Shown in pieces: positions 55,405-63,498 of a stretch of DNA of 64,000 nt (positions are counted from its first letter, which is position 1; the number at the start of each line of letters is the position of its first letter). Origin of the DNA: Acrocarpospora macrocephala (GTDB taxonomy: Bacteria > Actinomycetota > Actinomycetes > Streptosporangiales > Streptosporangiaceae). The stretch covers positions 234,863 through 298,862 of the forward strand of contig NZ_BLAE01000004.1 in assembly GCF_009687865.1 (NCBI RefSeq). The letters are read 5' to 3'. The translations under genes and the position numbers were made by a program. Under the pieces are notes generated by a model. The model searched no databases, was not told the origin of the DNA, and worked only from the letters and a program-made list of their open reading frames with translations.

Positions 55405-55962
55405 TCAGTGATCGCGGCCTAGGAGTATGTGGGGGTAGCCGCGGTTGATGCGTTCGCCGAGTTCAACTCCCAGGTCAGCGATGAAGGCATCGAGTTGCGT
55501 GATGGCGGATTGGGCATCGACGGCCTCGCCCTTGAACTCGAACTCCACGAAATCTCCCGCGCCGGTCACGGCGTCGAACGCGACCTCGACCAAGCCGGGC
55601 AGGACCCACTCCTCGCGGACTTTCTCCACTGTGATCATGGTGGTGAAGTTCAGAGCCTGGAGTGTGCGGCGTAGGGCCTCGATGTCCTCGACCGGGGTCT
55701 CGAACTCGTCGCAATGGGTCTTGATGACGGCCTCAGCGGGAAGCCAATGCTTGTAGTTGATCGAGTCGCCGTGGTCGGACTCGCGAAGACGCAACCATTC
55801 GGAGACCGTGTCAAGGGCGAGGAAGTCCCGGTGGGGGGCGTTGTAGTAGGTGTCGACCTGCCGGGTCGCCGGGCCGGGTTTCGCCCCCCGTTCTTCCAGC
55901 ACGGCTTTGAGTACGGCCGTGTCTCGCACCTGGTACTTCTGCTCGACCTCGGTGTATTGCAT
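55405..55962 (-). CDS. CYTH-domain protein (class IV adenylate cyclase/thiamine-triphosphatase type)
   Basis: 185 residues from ATG 55960-55962, with AAGGA five bases upstream. The family's E-x-E-x-K is 'EVEQK' at the N-terminus; further 'RQVDTYYNAPHRDFL', 'LRLRES', 'EFEFKGE' strands build the triphosphate tunnel. CYTH enzymes hydrolyse triphosphates or make cAMP. Last gene of the minus-strand group with the radical SAM enzyme. Which triphosphate it uses is unknown. Confidence 0.92.
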   Translation of the reverse strand: MQYTEVEQKYQVRDTAVLKAVLEERGAKPGPATRQVDTYYNAPHRDFLALDTVSEWLRLRESDHGDSINYKHWLPAEAVIKTHCDEFETPVEDIEALRRTLQALNFTTMITVEKVREEWVLPGLVEVAFDAVTGAGDFVEFEFKGEAVDAQSAITQLDAFIADLGVELGERINRGYPHILLGRDH

Positions 55963-56013
55963 AGTCGTCCTTTCTCTGTGTGGTGCCCTGGTCACGACGG
56001 TGCCGTGGGCAGA

Positions 56014-57108
56014 TTAGGCGGTAGCCGGTGTGGCGCGTGGCCGATCGGTGCGGGCGGGGTCGATGACTCGGACGGCGGACTGGGTCAAGCCCTGGAGTAG
56101 ATGGATCTCTTGCGCGGTGAGGGGCTCGCCCAGGCACGTGAGGTTCATGGTGATCTGGGCGCTGTCTCTGAACCCGACCAGGACTGGGGCGTTGGGGTCG
56201 CGGTGCAGGGCGTAGCGCAGGGCCAGCCGCACGAGGTCGGCGGGCTGCCCGCCGAAGTGTTTGGCGATCTGGTTGAGCGTGTCATGTATTGCGGCGATGA
56301 CCTCGGGGCGGAAGGTGGGGTCGGTGCTGCGGTGGTCGTGGTCGCTGAACGTGCGGGCCAGGGCGGGCAGGTGCCTGCCGGTGAGCAGGCCCTGGGCCAG
56401 GGCCTGTTTGATGATGACCCCGACGTGGTGGTGGCGGGCGAAGTCGAAGATGTCGCTCTCGGCGGCGGTGTAGTGCGGGGACAGCAGATTGTAGCGGGCG
56501 GTCAGGACCTGGGGCCGGATGCGGTCGAACAGCTCCTGGAATCGGCGAGCCGAGGGCGTGGGGCGTGGGCCGTATGCCCATTCCTGGGCGAAGGCGTGCG
56601 GGGCGCGCATACCGATCGCGGTGATGAGCCCTTGCTGCTGAAGGTCACGCATCTGGGCGATCGCGTCGTCCAGATAGCGGTCGCCGGGGCCGAAGTCGTC
56701 GCTGTGGAAGAAGTAGAGGTCCAGGTGGCTGGTGCCGAGGTTGGTCAGGGTGGTCTCCAGTTGGCGGCGGATCTGGCCGGGCTGGTAGGGGTGTTCAGCG
56801 GTCCCGGCGAAGTAGCCGACCTTGCTGGAGATCACCAGGTCGTCCCGGTTGGTCTGCCGCAAGAGTCGGCCGAGTAACCGTTCGGAGCGGCCCATCCCGT
56901 AGACGTCGGCGGTGTCGAACAGCCTGACGCCGAGCTCGTGGGCGCGGATGAGGCCGGCGTAGGCGTGCTCGGGGTCCACGCCGTCCCAGCCGATCGGCAC
57001 TGCGCCGTTGACGGCGGGTCCGCCGATGGTCCAGCATCCGGCGCCGATGGCCGACACCGGTCGGCCGAGCCCGGCGAGCGTGCGCGGGGGGAGGTCAGCA
57101 AGCCTCAT
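56014..57108 (-). CDS. aldo/keto reductase
   Basis: 364 residues, ATG after AAAGGA. Catalytic tetrad visible: Asp in 'FDTADVYG', Tyr of the same motif, Lys in 'VISSKVGY' and His in 'FFHSDDF'. NADPH-binding 'VLVGFRDSAQITMN' near the end. It is a standard-length AKR of the Tas/YccK sort. Between the radical SAM and CYTH genes, 50 bp from each, so part of one transcript. Confidence 0.93.
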   Translation of the reverse strand: MRLADLPPRTLAGLGRPVSAIGAGCWTIGGPAVNGAVPIGWDGVDPEHAYAGLIRAHELGVRLFDTADVYGMGRSERLLGRLLRQTNRDDLVISSKVGYFAGTAEHPYQPGQIRRQLETTLTNLGTSHLDLYFFHSDDFGPGDRYLDDAIAQMRDLQQQGLITAIGMRAPHAFAQEWAYGPRPTPSARRFQELFDRIRPQVLTARYNLLSPHYTAAESDIFDFARHHHVGVIIKQALAQGLLTGRHLPALARTFSDHDHRSTDPTFRPEVIAAIHDTLNQIAKHFGGQPADLVRLALRYALHRDPNAPVLVGFRDSAQITMNLTCLGEPLTAQEIHLLQGLTQSAVRVIDPARTDRPRATPATA

Positions 57109-57158
57109 GTGAGAGCGTCCTTTACGGGTGAGCGTGAGTGACGGTGACGGGCCGGGGG

Positions 57159-59339
57159 TCAGGTGCCGCAGGGGTCGGAGGCGTTGATGAGCCTCCAGGA
57201 TCCGTCGTGGGTGGCCCAGCGGGTGTGCTCGCGCTGGAGGGTCTCGGCTCGGTGTGGCGGCAGGACCGCCGACACGTCGGAGACCGCCCGCTCGACGCGG
57301 GGACGCAGTTCCTCCAGCAGGGCGTCGGCGAGGGTGCGGCAACTCAGGTCGAGCAGGTCCGGCTCGCCGGGGCCGGGGTCGGTGTCGCCCAGCATGACCA
57401 GCATGGTGGTGAACAGGTCGAACGCTGCTTGTTTGAGGACTTGGCGGGCGGCTCGGACTGTGCGGCGAGGGCCGCCGTCCAGGACCTTCTCCAGCGACTT
57501 GAGGGTGTAGTCCAGGGCGAAGTTGCGGTCCACCCACTGCTGCGCCCATTCGCTGAGGACGCCGATGCGCCGGTCGGCGAAGACGGCGTCGATGCGCCCC
57601 ATCGACGGGCGGGTCTGCCCGGCCAGGCCCGCGTTGATGACTTTGCGGGTGTAGGCGGCCCCGACCAGGCATTCCATCGACACCAGCAGGTAGCTGATCG
57701 CGGTGTAGAACGGGACGCCGCGGGTGTGGGCGGTGACGAAGTCCTCGTCGCGGACCCCGTCGACGATCTGCTCGACGCTGAGGTGGGGCAGCGGCTTGAG
57801 CACGAGGTCGGTGCGAGCCTGGAAGGCGTGGGTGGCGCGGAGTTCTTCCACGCTCATCAGGTGGTCGAAGGTGATGTAGGTGAACCGGGTCGGGACGCCC
57901 AGCGCCGACAGGGTCCGGATCGCCAGAGCGTTCTGCTCGCCGGTGGTCTCCTTGTGGAAGCGGTCAAGGATGGAGGTGACTCCCGACTCGACCCCGAACA
58001 GGCAGCGCCGCAGCCCGTTGTCCACCAGGTCCCGCCAGAGCCGGGCCCGGTCCCGGTGCCAGGTGCGCCCCTTGTCGGGCCAGAGGACCTGATCGACGCG
58101 GCAGGAGGTCTCCCAGGCGAAGTTGTGGCGGTGCAGGGTGTCGGCGATGGTCAGCGCGCGGGCCTCGGCCCCGGCGTCTCGGCCGATGAACTCCTCATCG
58201 ACCAGGTAGAGGGTGCGGGAGACTTCCGGGTGCCGGTCGAAGACGCCGCTGAATTCGCGCAGCAGCCAGTCCAGCCCTTCGGGGGCGGCGCCCGCCCAGT
58301 GGCCCTTGTGCCCGCGCGGGCAAAACGAGCACGAGCTGGTGCAGCCTCGGGAGGTTTCGAGTTGGGCGACACCGCCGCAGGCGAAGGTGCGCTCCAGCAG
58401 GTCCAGTTCCGGCCAGATGTCGGTCTGCTGCCGGTTGGAGACGGTCGGCGTGTGGCGGGCGCGGCCGATCGCCAGGGTTGTCTGCCCGCGCTGGTTGGAG
58501 CCGCGGTAGCCGATGCCGCGTACCTGCTCCAAGGGCAGGTCGCCGTGCCAGTGCGCGAGCAGGTCTTGGATTGTGGGCTCGCCCGCCCCGCGTGCGATCA
58601 CCAGGCCGGGGTAGCGCTCCAGTAGCAGAGCCTCGTTGCGGACGGTGAGGCTGCCGCCGGTCACGATCAGCGGCGGGTCCGGCATGCCGGTGATGTCGTC
58701 CAGCAGGGCGATCATCAGATCGTGCTGGCCGAAGGTCGCCGAGATGCCCACGATGTCCGGGCTGGTTTCGCGGATGCGGGCGGTGATGTCGGCCATGGTG
58801 AGGCCCAGTTGCATGTCCATCAGCTCGACTTGTCCCGTCAGGGTGGCGCGGGCGGCCCGTGCGATGTCGGAGATGGCCAGCGGGAAACGGGGCAGCGGAA
58901 AGTACTCGGGGTGATAGAGCGCGACCAGGAGCACGGTTGGCCGCAGCAGACGCCGGTAGGTGGCGGCCGTCAGGTCAGCTTCAGCCAGCCACGATTCGGG
59001 GCGATCCGGGCTGATGCGCCCGTGTGTCCATGCGGGCCATTGGCGTGTGTGGTGCGCCTGGCCGGACAGGTCGGCAAGTGTCCATCTGGCGTGGGTGGTG
59101 TTCTCGACGACCAGTAGGCGCCGGTCGGCGGTGCCGGTCAACGTCACGCGTGTGGGCAGATGGCGAGTGAGGAAGTCACGCAGGGCCGCCGGGTCGTGCG
59201 GGGAGATTTCCCGAAGCTGCGCCGGGTGGAATGGAGCGGTGCCGATGGCGTTGTGGATGGCGCTGATCAGCCGGTCCCCGGCCGGGTCGGGTTCGGGTGA
59301 GCTGATGCCGGCTGAGCCGATGGTGCGGGTGTCAGGCAT
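57159..59339 (-). CDS. B12-binding-domain radical SAM enzyme
   Basis: 726 residues, ATG behind GGAGG. A divergent ~130-residue N-terminal region, a cobalamin-binding-type Rossmann domain (about 130-260: 'LLVALYHPEYFPLPRFPLAISDIARAA', 'DIVGISATFGQHDLMIALL'; no D-x-H-x-x-G, as in many B12 radical SAM proteins), then the [4Fe-4S] motif C-x3-C-x2-C ('CTSSCSFC', about residue 331) and the barrel. Such enzymes methylate unactivated carbons or rearrange rings. A ~250-nt structured leader precedes it. Substrate unknown. Confidence 0.93.
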   Translation of the reverse strand: MPDTRTIGSAGISSPEPDPAGDRLISAIHNAIGTAPFHPAQLREISPHDPAALRDFLTRHLPTRVTLTGTADRRLLVVENTTHARWTLADLSGQAHHTRQWPAWTHGRISPDRPESWLAEADLTAATYRRLLRPTVLLVALYHPEYFPLPRFPLAISDIARAARATLTGQVELMDMQLGLTMADITARIRETSPDIVGISATFGQHDLMIALLDDITGMPDPPLIVTGGSLTVRNEALLLERYPGLVIARGAGEPTIQDLLAHWHGDLPLEQVRGIGYRGSNQRGQTTLAIGRARHTPTVSNRQQTDIWPELDLLERTFACGGVAQLETSRGCTSSCSFCPRGHKGHWAGAAPEGLDWLLREFSGVFDRHPEVSRTLYLVDEEFIGRDAGAEARALTIADTLHRHNFAWETSCRVDQVLWPDKGRTWHRDRARLWRDLVDNGLRRCLFGVESGVTSILDRFHKETTGEQNALAIRTLSALGVPTRFTYITFDHLMSVEELRATHAFQARTDLVLKPLPHLSVEQIVDGVRDEDFVTAHTRGVPFYTAISYLLVSMECLVGAAYTRKVINAGLAGQTRPSMGRIDAVFADRRIGVLSEWAQQWVDRNFALDYTLKSLEKVLDGGPRRTVRAARQVLKQAAFDLFTTMLVMLGDTDPGPGEPDLLDLSCRTLADALLEELRPRVERAVSDVSAVLPPHRAETLQREHTRWATHDGSWRLINASDPCGT

Positions 59340-59357
59340 GTCGCCTCCTGGCTGCGG

Positions 59358-59378
59358 GCCGCAGGAGGGTCCTGCGGC
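59358..59378 (-). promoter_or_regulatory. leader hairpin before the radical SAM gene
   Basis: GCCGCAGGA-ggg-TCCTGCGGC (as read on the plus strand), perfect 9-bp arms, 19 nt upstream of the ATG; could mask or insulate the ribosome site. Confidence 0.6.
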
Positions 59379-59500
59379 TGTTGGGGAGCTGGTGGCGTGC
59401 TCCGCGATGACTCGCGGTGATGCGGGGCGGTAATGCCTCCATGGCCGTCCCGCCGAGACGAGGCGCCGGGGCTCGTCAACGGGGCTTGCTGTGAGGTAGC

Positions 59501-59595
59501 GACGCCGTGGTGACCGTGGTCCCCGGGGACTTGCCTGGCGGGGCGGAGCCCAAGGGGCGGCTCGGCCTTGCCCTCAACCCGGGGACCACGGCGTC
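59501..59595 (-). promoter_or_regulatory. mutually exclusive hairpin pairings in the radical SAM leader
   Basis: Segment 59578-59595 can pair perfectly with 59514-59527 (14 bp) or with 59501-59511 (11 bp), not both. The upstream half of the shared segment contains the stop of the ATPase gene. This is the geometry of an attenuator or riboregulator; no known riboswitch motif was recognised. Confidence 0.55.
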
Positions 59596-60187
59596 AGGGG
59601 GTGTGAGCGCGTTCCACCGGGATGGCGAACCACACGCTCTTGCCGGTCCGACCGGTGCCGCAGAGCCGGGTGGCGTGCACTCCGCAGCGGCCACCGGTCA
59701 GGGTCGCGACGATGCCCAGGCCCCGGCCGCCCTCGGCCAAGGCAGCGACGCTGAGGACCGCGTCGAGTCCGGCGGGCCCGGCTGACCGGCGCAGGTGGTC
59801 GGCGACCTGGTCCAGGTCCTGGCCGGAATCGGCGACCTCGCAGACCACCGGCACTCCCGCGTGGTGCAGCACCCGCATCTCGAACGGGCCGCTGGTGTGC
59901 CGGGCGGAGTTGGTGGCCAGCTCGCAGACGACGACGTCCAGATCTTCCAAGACAGCGGGGTCGGTGACGTGGCCGTGCAGCTGGGCGCGGAGCAGATGCC
60001 GGGCCCGGCGGGCGGCGGTCCGGCGAGGCAGGCTCCAGGCCGTGACCCGGATGCGGCAATGGTCGGCCTGGAGGCTGCTGAGCTGGGCCGCGTGCGGTCC
60101 GACCGCGCTCGCGGTGTCCTCGCGGGCGTCAGCCGCGTGCAGGGCATCAGCGACCAGGCCGGTCACGACGCAGGGAGGGGGGCTCAT
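59594..60187 (-). CDS. ATP-binding protein of the anti-sigma (SpoIIAB/RsbW-like) HATPase type
   Basis: 197 residues, ATG overlapping the stop of the upstream gene. N-terminal ~85 residues lead into 'VVCELATNSARHTSGPFEMRVLHHAGVPVVCEVADSG', the N- and G1-boxes of the HATPase_c_2 fold, and 'EGGRGLGIVATLTGGRCGVH'. Actinomycetes have many such proteins, regulating sigma factors or small GTPase systems. Its partner here is unknown. Confidence 0.9.
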   Translation of the reverse strand: MSPPPCVVTGLVADALHAADAREDTASAVGPHAAQLSSLQADHCRIRVTAWSLPRRTAARRARHLLRAQLHGHVTDPAVLEDLDVVVCELATNSARHTSGPFEMRVLHHAGVPVVCEVADSGQDLDQVADHLRRSAGPAGLDAVLSVAALAEGGRGLGIVATLTGGRCGVHATRLCGTGRTGKSVWFAIPVERAHTP

Positions 60188-60555
60188 CGGGTGGCCGCCG
60201 CAGTGGTGCCGCGCACCAGCATCAGCCGGCGACCGGTCACGGCGATCAGGCCGGTCCGTTCCTGGCCGAGCCTCCGCCCGCCCAAGTGCGCGGTCGACGG
60301 CGTGACGACCCCGTAGCTGCCCTCGACTGCCAGGGCGTCCAGCAGACCGGCGAACGCCGCCGACAACACCGCCGGGGTGAGGCTGTCGGTGAACACGGCA
60401 CCGAGCACGAGCTCGTGCTGGTCGCAGTAGGCCCTCACCGCCCAGGTGAGCGCCTGGCGCCGGGCCGGGTTGGGGGCGGGCAGCCGCAGATAGCCGTAGA
60501 CGAGCGGACCGGGTATCGGGTGCCGCTCGGTGATGCGTGCGGAGGTGTGTTTCAT
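60184..60555 (-). CDS. degenerate resolvase-fold protein
   Basis: 123 residues, ATG. 'VYGYLRLPAPNPARRQALTWAVRAYCDQHELVLGAVFTDS' and 'AFAGLLDALAVEGSYGVVTPSTAHLG' line up with the serine-recombinase catalytic domain, but the catalytic Ser of 'YxRVSxxxQ' is replaced (LRLPAPNP) and there is no DNA-binding domain. Known in actinomycetes as a small 'recombinase-like' protein coupled to HATPase genes. Likely a protein-protein regulator, not a recombinase. Confidence 0.75.
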   Translation of the reverse strand: MKHTSARITERHPIPGPLVYGYLRLPAPNPARRQALTWAVRAYCDQHELVLGAVFTDSLTPAVLSAAFAGLLDALAVEGSYGVVTPSTAHLGGRRLGQERTGLIAVTGRRLMLVRGTTAAATR

Positions 60556-60639
60556 GCCGGACCCTCTGCTCGGAACGGGTGAGGCTGCTCGGTTTCGAGC
60601 TTGAGCGGGCCGGGCCGAGGTCGAAATGACGGGGTGTGG

Positions 60640-60662
60640 CAGTTCTGATGCAGTTGTGATGC
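60640..60662. repeat. tandem 11-bp direct repeat in the divergent promoter region
   Basis: AGTT-C/G-TGATGC twice in a row, 52 bp upstream of the HTH-TPR start and 85 bp from the resolvase-like start; a possible binding site for the HTH protein. Confidence 0.5.
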
Positions 60663-60713
60663 ACCAGCGGAGGTCGGCGTGCTTGCATTCGGTTAGCGAA
60701 AGGAGAGCTCCCC

Positions 60714-61808
60714 ATGCCCGCAGTGCGCCTGTGGACCGGCCGGGAAGCCCGCGCGTTGCGCCGGGCGCTGCGCCTCAGCGTCCGCGCCTTCGCCCAAGAC
60801 GAGCTGGGCGTCGCCGTGCGCACCGTGTCCAACTGGGAGAAGCTCCGCGAGGCCACCGTGCCCCGCCCCGACACCCAAGCGATCTTGGATACCGCGCTGG
60901 AGCGGGCCAGCGCCGCCCAGCAGATGCGCTTCCATCTGCTGCTGGCTGAAACCGGCGCCTTGGCCCCCGGCCAAAACACCCAACCGCATGTCCCGCGGGC
61001 GTGGGAATACGAGACCTGGTCCGATGACCTGGAGCGGACAGTGGTGCTGCTCTCTCGCCAGAACTTCGGCGCGGCGACCGCCCTGATCAACCGATGGCTG
61101 TCCCGCTTCCCCGCCGAACGCCTGGACCCCAAGGCGCTGTATCTGCATGCCCGGTCGCTGGTCCTGCTCGGCGACACCCAACGCGATCAAGGCACCCTGG
61201 TCGGGCCGCTGTCGGCCAGCAGCTCCTATCGCCAGGCGCTGGGCATGTTCGGCGAACTGGACATCCCGCGCCGGGTCGCCCAGATCGAACTGTCACTCGC
61301 GGTCGTCGCGGAAATGACGGGCAACCTGCAACCAGCCGCCCGCCGGTATGAGGAACTGGCCACCGACCAGCGCCTCAGCGGGCGTGACCGGGCCCGGTCG
61401 CGGCTGTGGGTCGGCACCGCCCTGTCCAAACACGGCGACCACGATTACGCGGCCCGGGTGATGGCCGAGGCGACCCGGGAGTTCGAGGACCTGGGTGAGG
61501 CCGAGGACTGGTCGGTCGCCCAGCAGAAACTCGCGCTGGCCTATCGGGGTGCCGGAAATCTGGGCCAGGCTCTCCACTTCATCGACATCGCCCGTTCCAG
61601 CGGCGCCGACGACACCCCTATGCAACGGGTGCGCCTGTCCACCGCTCACGCTCACATCCTGCTGACCGACAAGCAGACCTGCGATCATGGGCTGGCCCTG
61701 CTCGATCAGACCGCGCAGCTGGCGCTGGCCAGCGGGCTCAGCCACCAGCTGCGCAGCATCCAGACCATCCGCCAAGACTTCGAACGCTCCGGCGGACGAT
61801 CCATCTAA
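60714..61808 (+). CDS. HTH regulator with TPR-like C-terminal domain
   Basis: 364 residues, ATG six bases after AAGGAGAG. An XRE-like HTH at the start ('REARALRRALRLSVRAFAQDELGVAVRTVSNWEKLREATVPRPDTQ') then about seven helical TPR-like repeats from residue 95 ('ALINRWLSRFPAERLDPKALYLHARSLVLLGDTQRDQG', 'AVVAEMTGNLQPAARRYEELA', 'LALAYRGAGNLGQALHFID'). Divergent from the radical SAM operon; probably its regulator. The TPR part may sense a peptide or partner protein. Confidence 0.9.
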   Translation: MPAVRLWTGREARALRRALRLSVRAFAQDELGVAVRTVSNWEKLREATVPRPDTQAILDTALERASAAQQMRFHLLLAETGALAPGQNTQPHVPRAWEYETWSDDLERTVVLLSRQNFGAATALINRWLSRFPAERLDPKALYLHARSLVLLGDTQRDQGTLVGPLSASSSYRQALGMFGELDIPRRVAQIELSLAVVAEMTGNLQPAARRYEELATDQRLSGRDRARSRLWVGTALSKHGDHDYAARVMAEATREFEDLGEAEDWSVAQQKLALAYRGAGNLGQALHFIDIARSSGADDTPMQRVRLSTAHAHILLTDKQTCDHGLALLDQTAQLALASGLSHQLRSIQTIRQDFERSGGRSI

Positions 61809-61881
61809 CAACCACAGGGCAATCTGCGACTCGGTCATCGACCGGACGACATCACCACATCGAGGGACTACGAGGGACTTC

Positions 61882-62553
61882 GTGACCGACCAGCAACACG
61901 CCGCCATCACCGACGACCAGCGGGCTGACGCCCTGACGATCTGGGACTTCCACCAGATGCACCATCAGGCCCGGCCCTGCTCGGCGGCCATCGGCCTGGG
62001 CAGCCACGACCTCGGCGTGGCGGCGCTGGCCGCCCAGCTGTTCCACGCGGGCCTGTTCCCTGTCCTGGTGTTCTCCGGCGCCAACAGCCCCACCACCGCG
62101 GCCCGGTTCCCTCGCGGCGAGGCCGTCCACTTCGCCGAGCACGCCATGCAGCTCGGGGTCCCCCAGTCCGCGATCATCATCGAACCCCGGGCCGCCAACA
62201 CCGGTCAGAACATCGACTACTCCCGGCGTGCGCTCGCCGACGCCGGGATCGAGGTCGACTCGGTGCTGCTGATCTCCAAGCCGTACATGGAGCGGCGGGC
62301 GTTCGCGACCGCCCGCCGGGTCTGGCCGCAGGTGGAAGCGGTGTGCGCGTCCGAACCGCTGACCTTCGCCGACTACCTCACCTCGATCGGCGACGACAAG
62401 CTCGTCATCGACATGCTCGTCGGCGACCTCCAGCGTGTCATCGAATACCCGGCGCTCGGGTTCGCCGTCGCCCAGGACGTGCCCGCCGAGGTGCAGGCCG
62501 CCTACCGGCGTCTGCTGGATGCGGGGTTCGACAGCCGCCTGCTGAGGAGCTGA
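61882..62553 (+). CDS. YdcF/DUF218-family protein
   Basis: 223 residues from GTG 61882 after GAGGGA. DUF218 motifs: 'AAIGLGSHDLGVAALAAQLFHAGLFPVLVFSGAN', 'EPRAANTGQNIDYSRRAL' and 'LLISKPYMERRAFATARRVWP'. E. coli YdcF binds SAM and SanA/ElyC act in envelope precursor metabolism. No membrane anchor here, so it is cytoplasmic. Stop lies five bases before the next start; the two are co-translated. Confidence 0.9.
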   Translation: MTDQQHAAITDDQRADALTIWDFHQMHHQARPCSAAIGLGSHDLGVAALAAQLFHAGLFPVLVFSGANSPTTAARFPRGEAVHFAEHAMQLGVPQSAIIIEPRAANTGQNIDYSRRALADAGIEVDSVLLISKPYMERRAFATARRVWPQVEAVCASEPLTFADYLTSIGDDKLVIDMLVGDLQRVIEYPALGFAVAQDVPAEVQAAYRRLLDAGFDSRLLRS

Positions 62554-62558
62554 TCGCG

Positions 62559-63323
62559 GTGGCCGCCGGCCTGTTGTGCGCGATCCACCAGCCCAACTTC
62601 TTCCCCCGCCTGTCCACGCTGGCCAAGCTGTTCACCGCTGATGTGTGGGTGGTCTTGGACGATGTGCAGTTCACCCGCCGTGACTACCAGCACCGCTGCC
62701 GTCTGACCGCCCCCGGCGACACGGCGGGTGAATCCGCCGGGCAGTGGCTCACGATCCCCGTTCACCTGCCGGACGGGCAGTCCACGCGGATCCGTGACGT
62801 CCGAATCGCCGACCCGGCTCACACCCGGCGGCGAGTGACCCGCCTGCTCCAGCAGTACTACCGGCGCAGCCCTCACTGGGCCGCTGCCCAAACCCCGTTG
62901 CAGGAGGTCCTGGACGCTTTCGACCGCACCGACCGCCTCGCCGATCTCAGCCAGGCCGCGACCATGGCGTTGCTGACCGTACTGGGCTGGCCGGGGGTCA
63001 TCTGGCGCAGCAGCGACCTGCCTGCCCGCACCGGCCGGTCCGAACGCCTGGCCGACCTGACCTGCGCGGTCGGCGCGACGACCTATCTGTGTGGCACCGG
63101 CGGTGCCCGATACCTCGACCAGTGGCCGTTCGCGACCCACGGACTGACGACCAAGCTGTTCACCACCCCCGTGCAGGGCGATCCTCGAATCTGGTCGGCC
63201 GCCCGCCGCGTCACCGCCCTCACCGCCCTGATGGGCGTCGGCCCCGCCGCCCTGACCCGCGAACTATGCCAGCACGCCACCCACGAGGCGAAGACGCCAC
63301 CACACCATCCCGCAACCGTGTGA
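62559..63323 (+). CDS. WbqC-like family protein
   Basis: 254 residues, GTG preceded by GAGGAG. Starts 'LLCAIHQPNFFPRLSTLAKLFTADVWVVLDDVQFTRRDYQHRC', the WbqC signature (HQPN, D-D-V-Q-F). 'WLTIPVHLP' and 'YLCGTGGARYL' are further conserved blocks. WbqC is found in polysaccharide and natural-product loci; it is thought to act as an aminotransferase-like or condensing enzyme, not proven. Here it ends the plus-strand group. Confidence 0.9.
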   Translation: MAAGLLCAIHQPNFFPRLSTLAKLFTADVWVVLDDVQFTRRDYQHRCRLTAPGDTAGESAGQWLTIPVHLPDGQSTRIRDVRIADPAHTRRRVTRLLQQYYRRSPHWAAAQTPLQEVLDAFDRTDRLADLSQAATMALLTVLGWPGVIWRSSDLPARTGRSERLADLTCAVGATTYLCGTGGARYLDQWPFATHGLTTKLFTTPVQGDPRIWSAARRVTALTALMGVGPAALTRELCQHATHEAKTPPHHPATV

Positions 63324-63498
63324 CCGTTGGCCCTCCGCCGTCAACACCGTCAACGCAAGGCCCGCCAGCCGGACCATCACCTACCGGGCGCGATCCGCGG
63401 CACGCGCAGATCATCCGGCTCAATGGCAGGTCGCCAATAACGGTCGGTGTGTCGTTCGGCCATGCGAGCCTGTACATCGGACGCCCTGTCGACGACGG

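Noticed and set aside
59340..59595. Cobalamin riboswitch before the B12-type radical SAM gene
   Set aside because: Searched by eye for the B12 box and the multi-stem layout; not found. The observed pairings differ.
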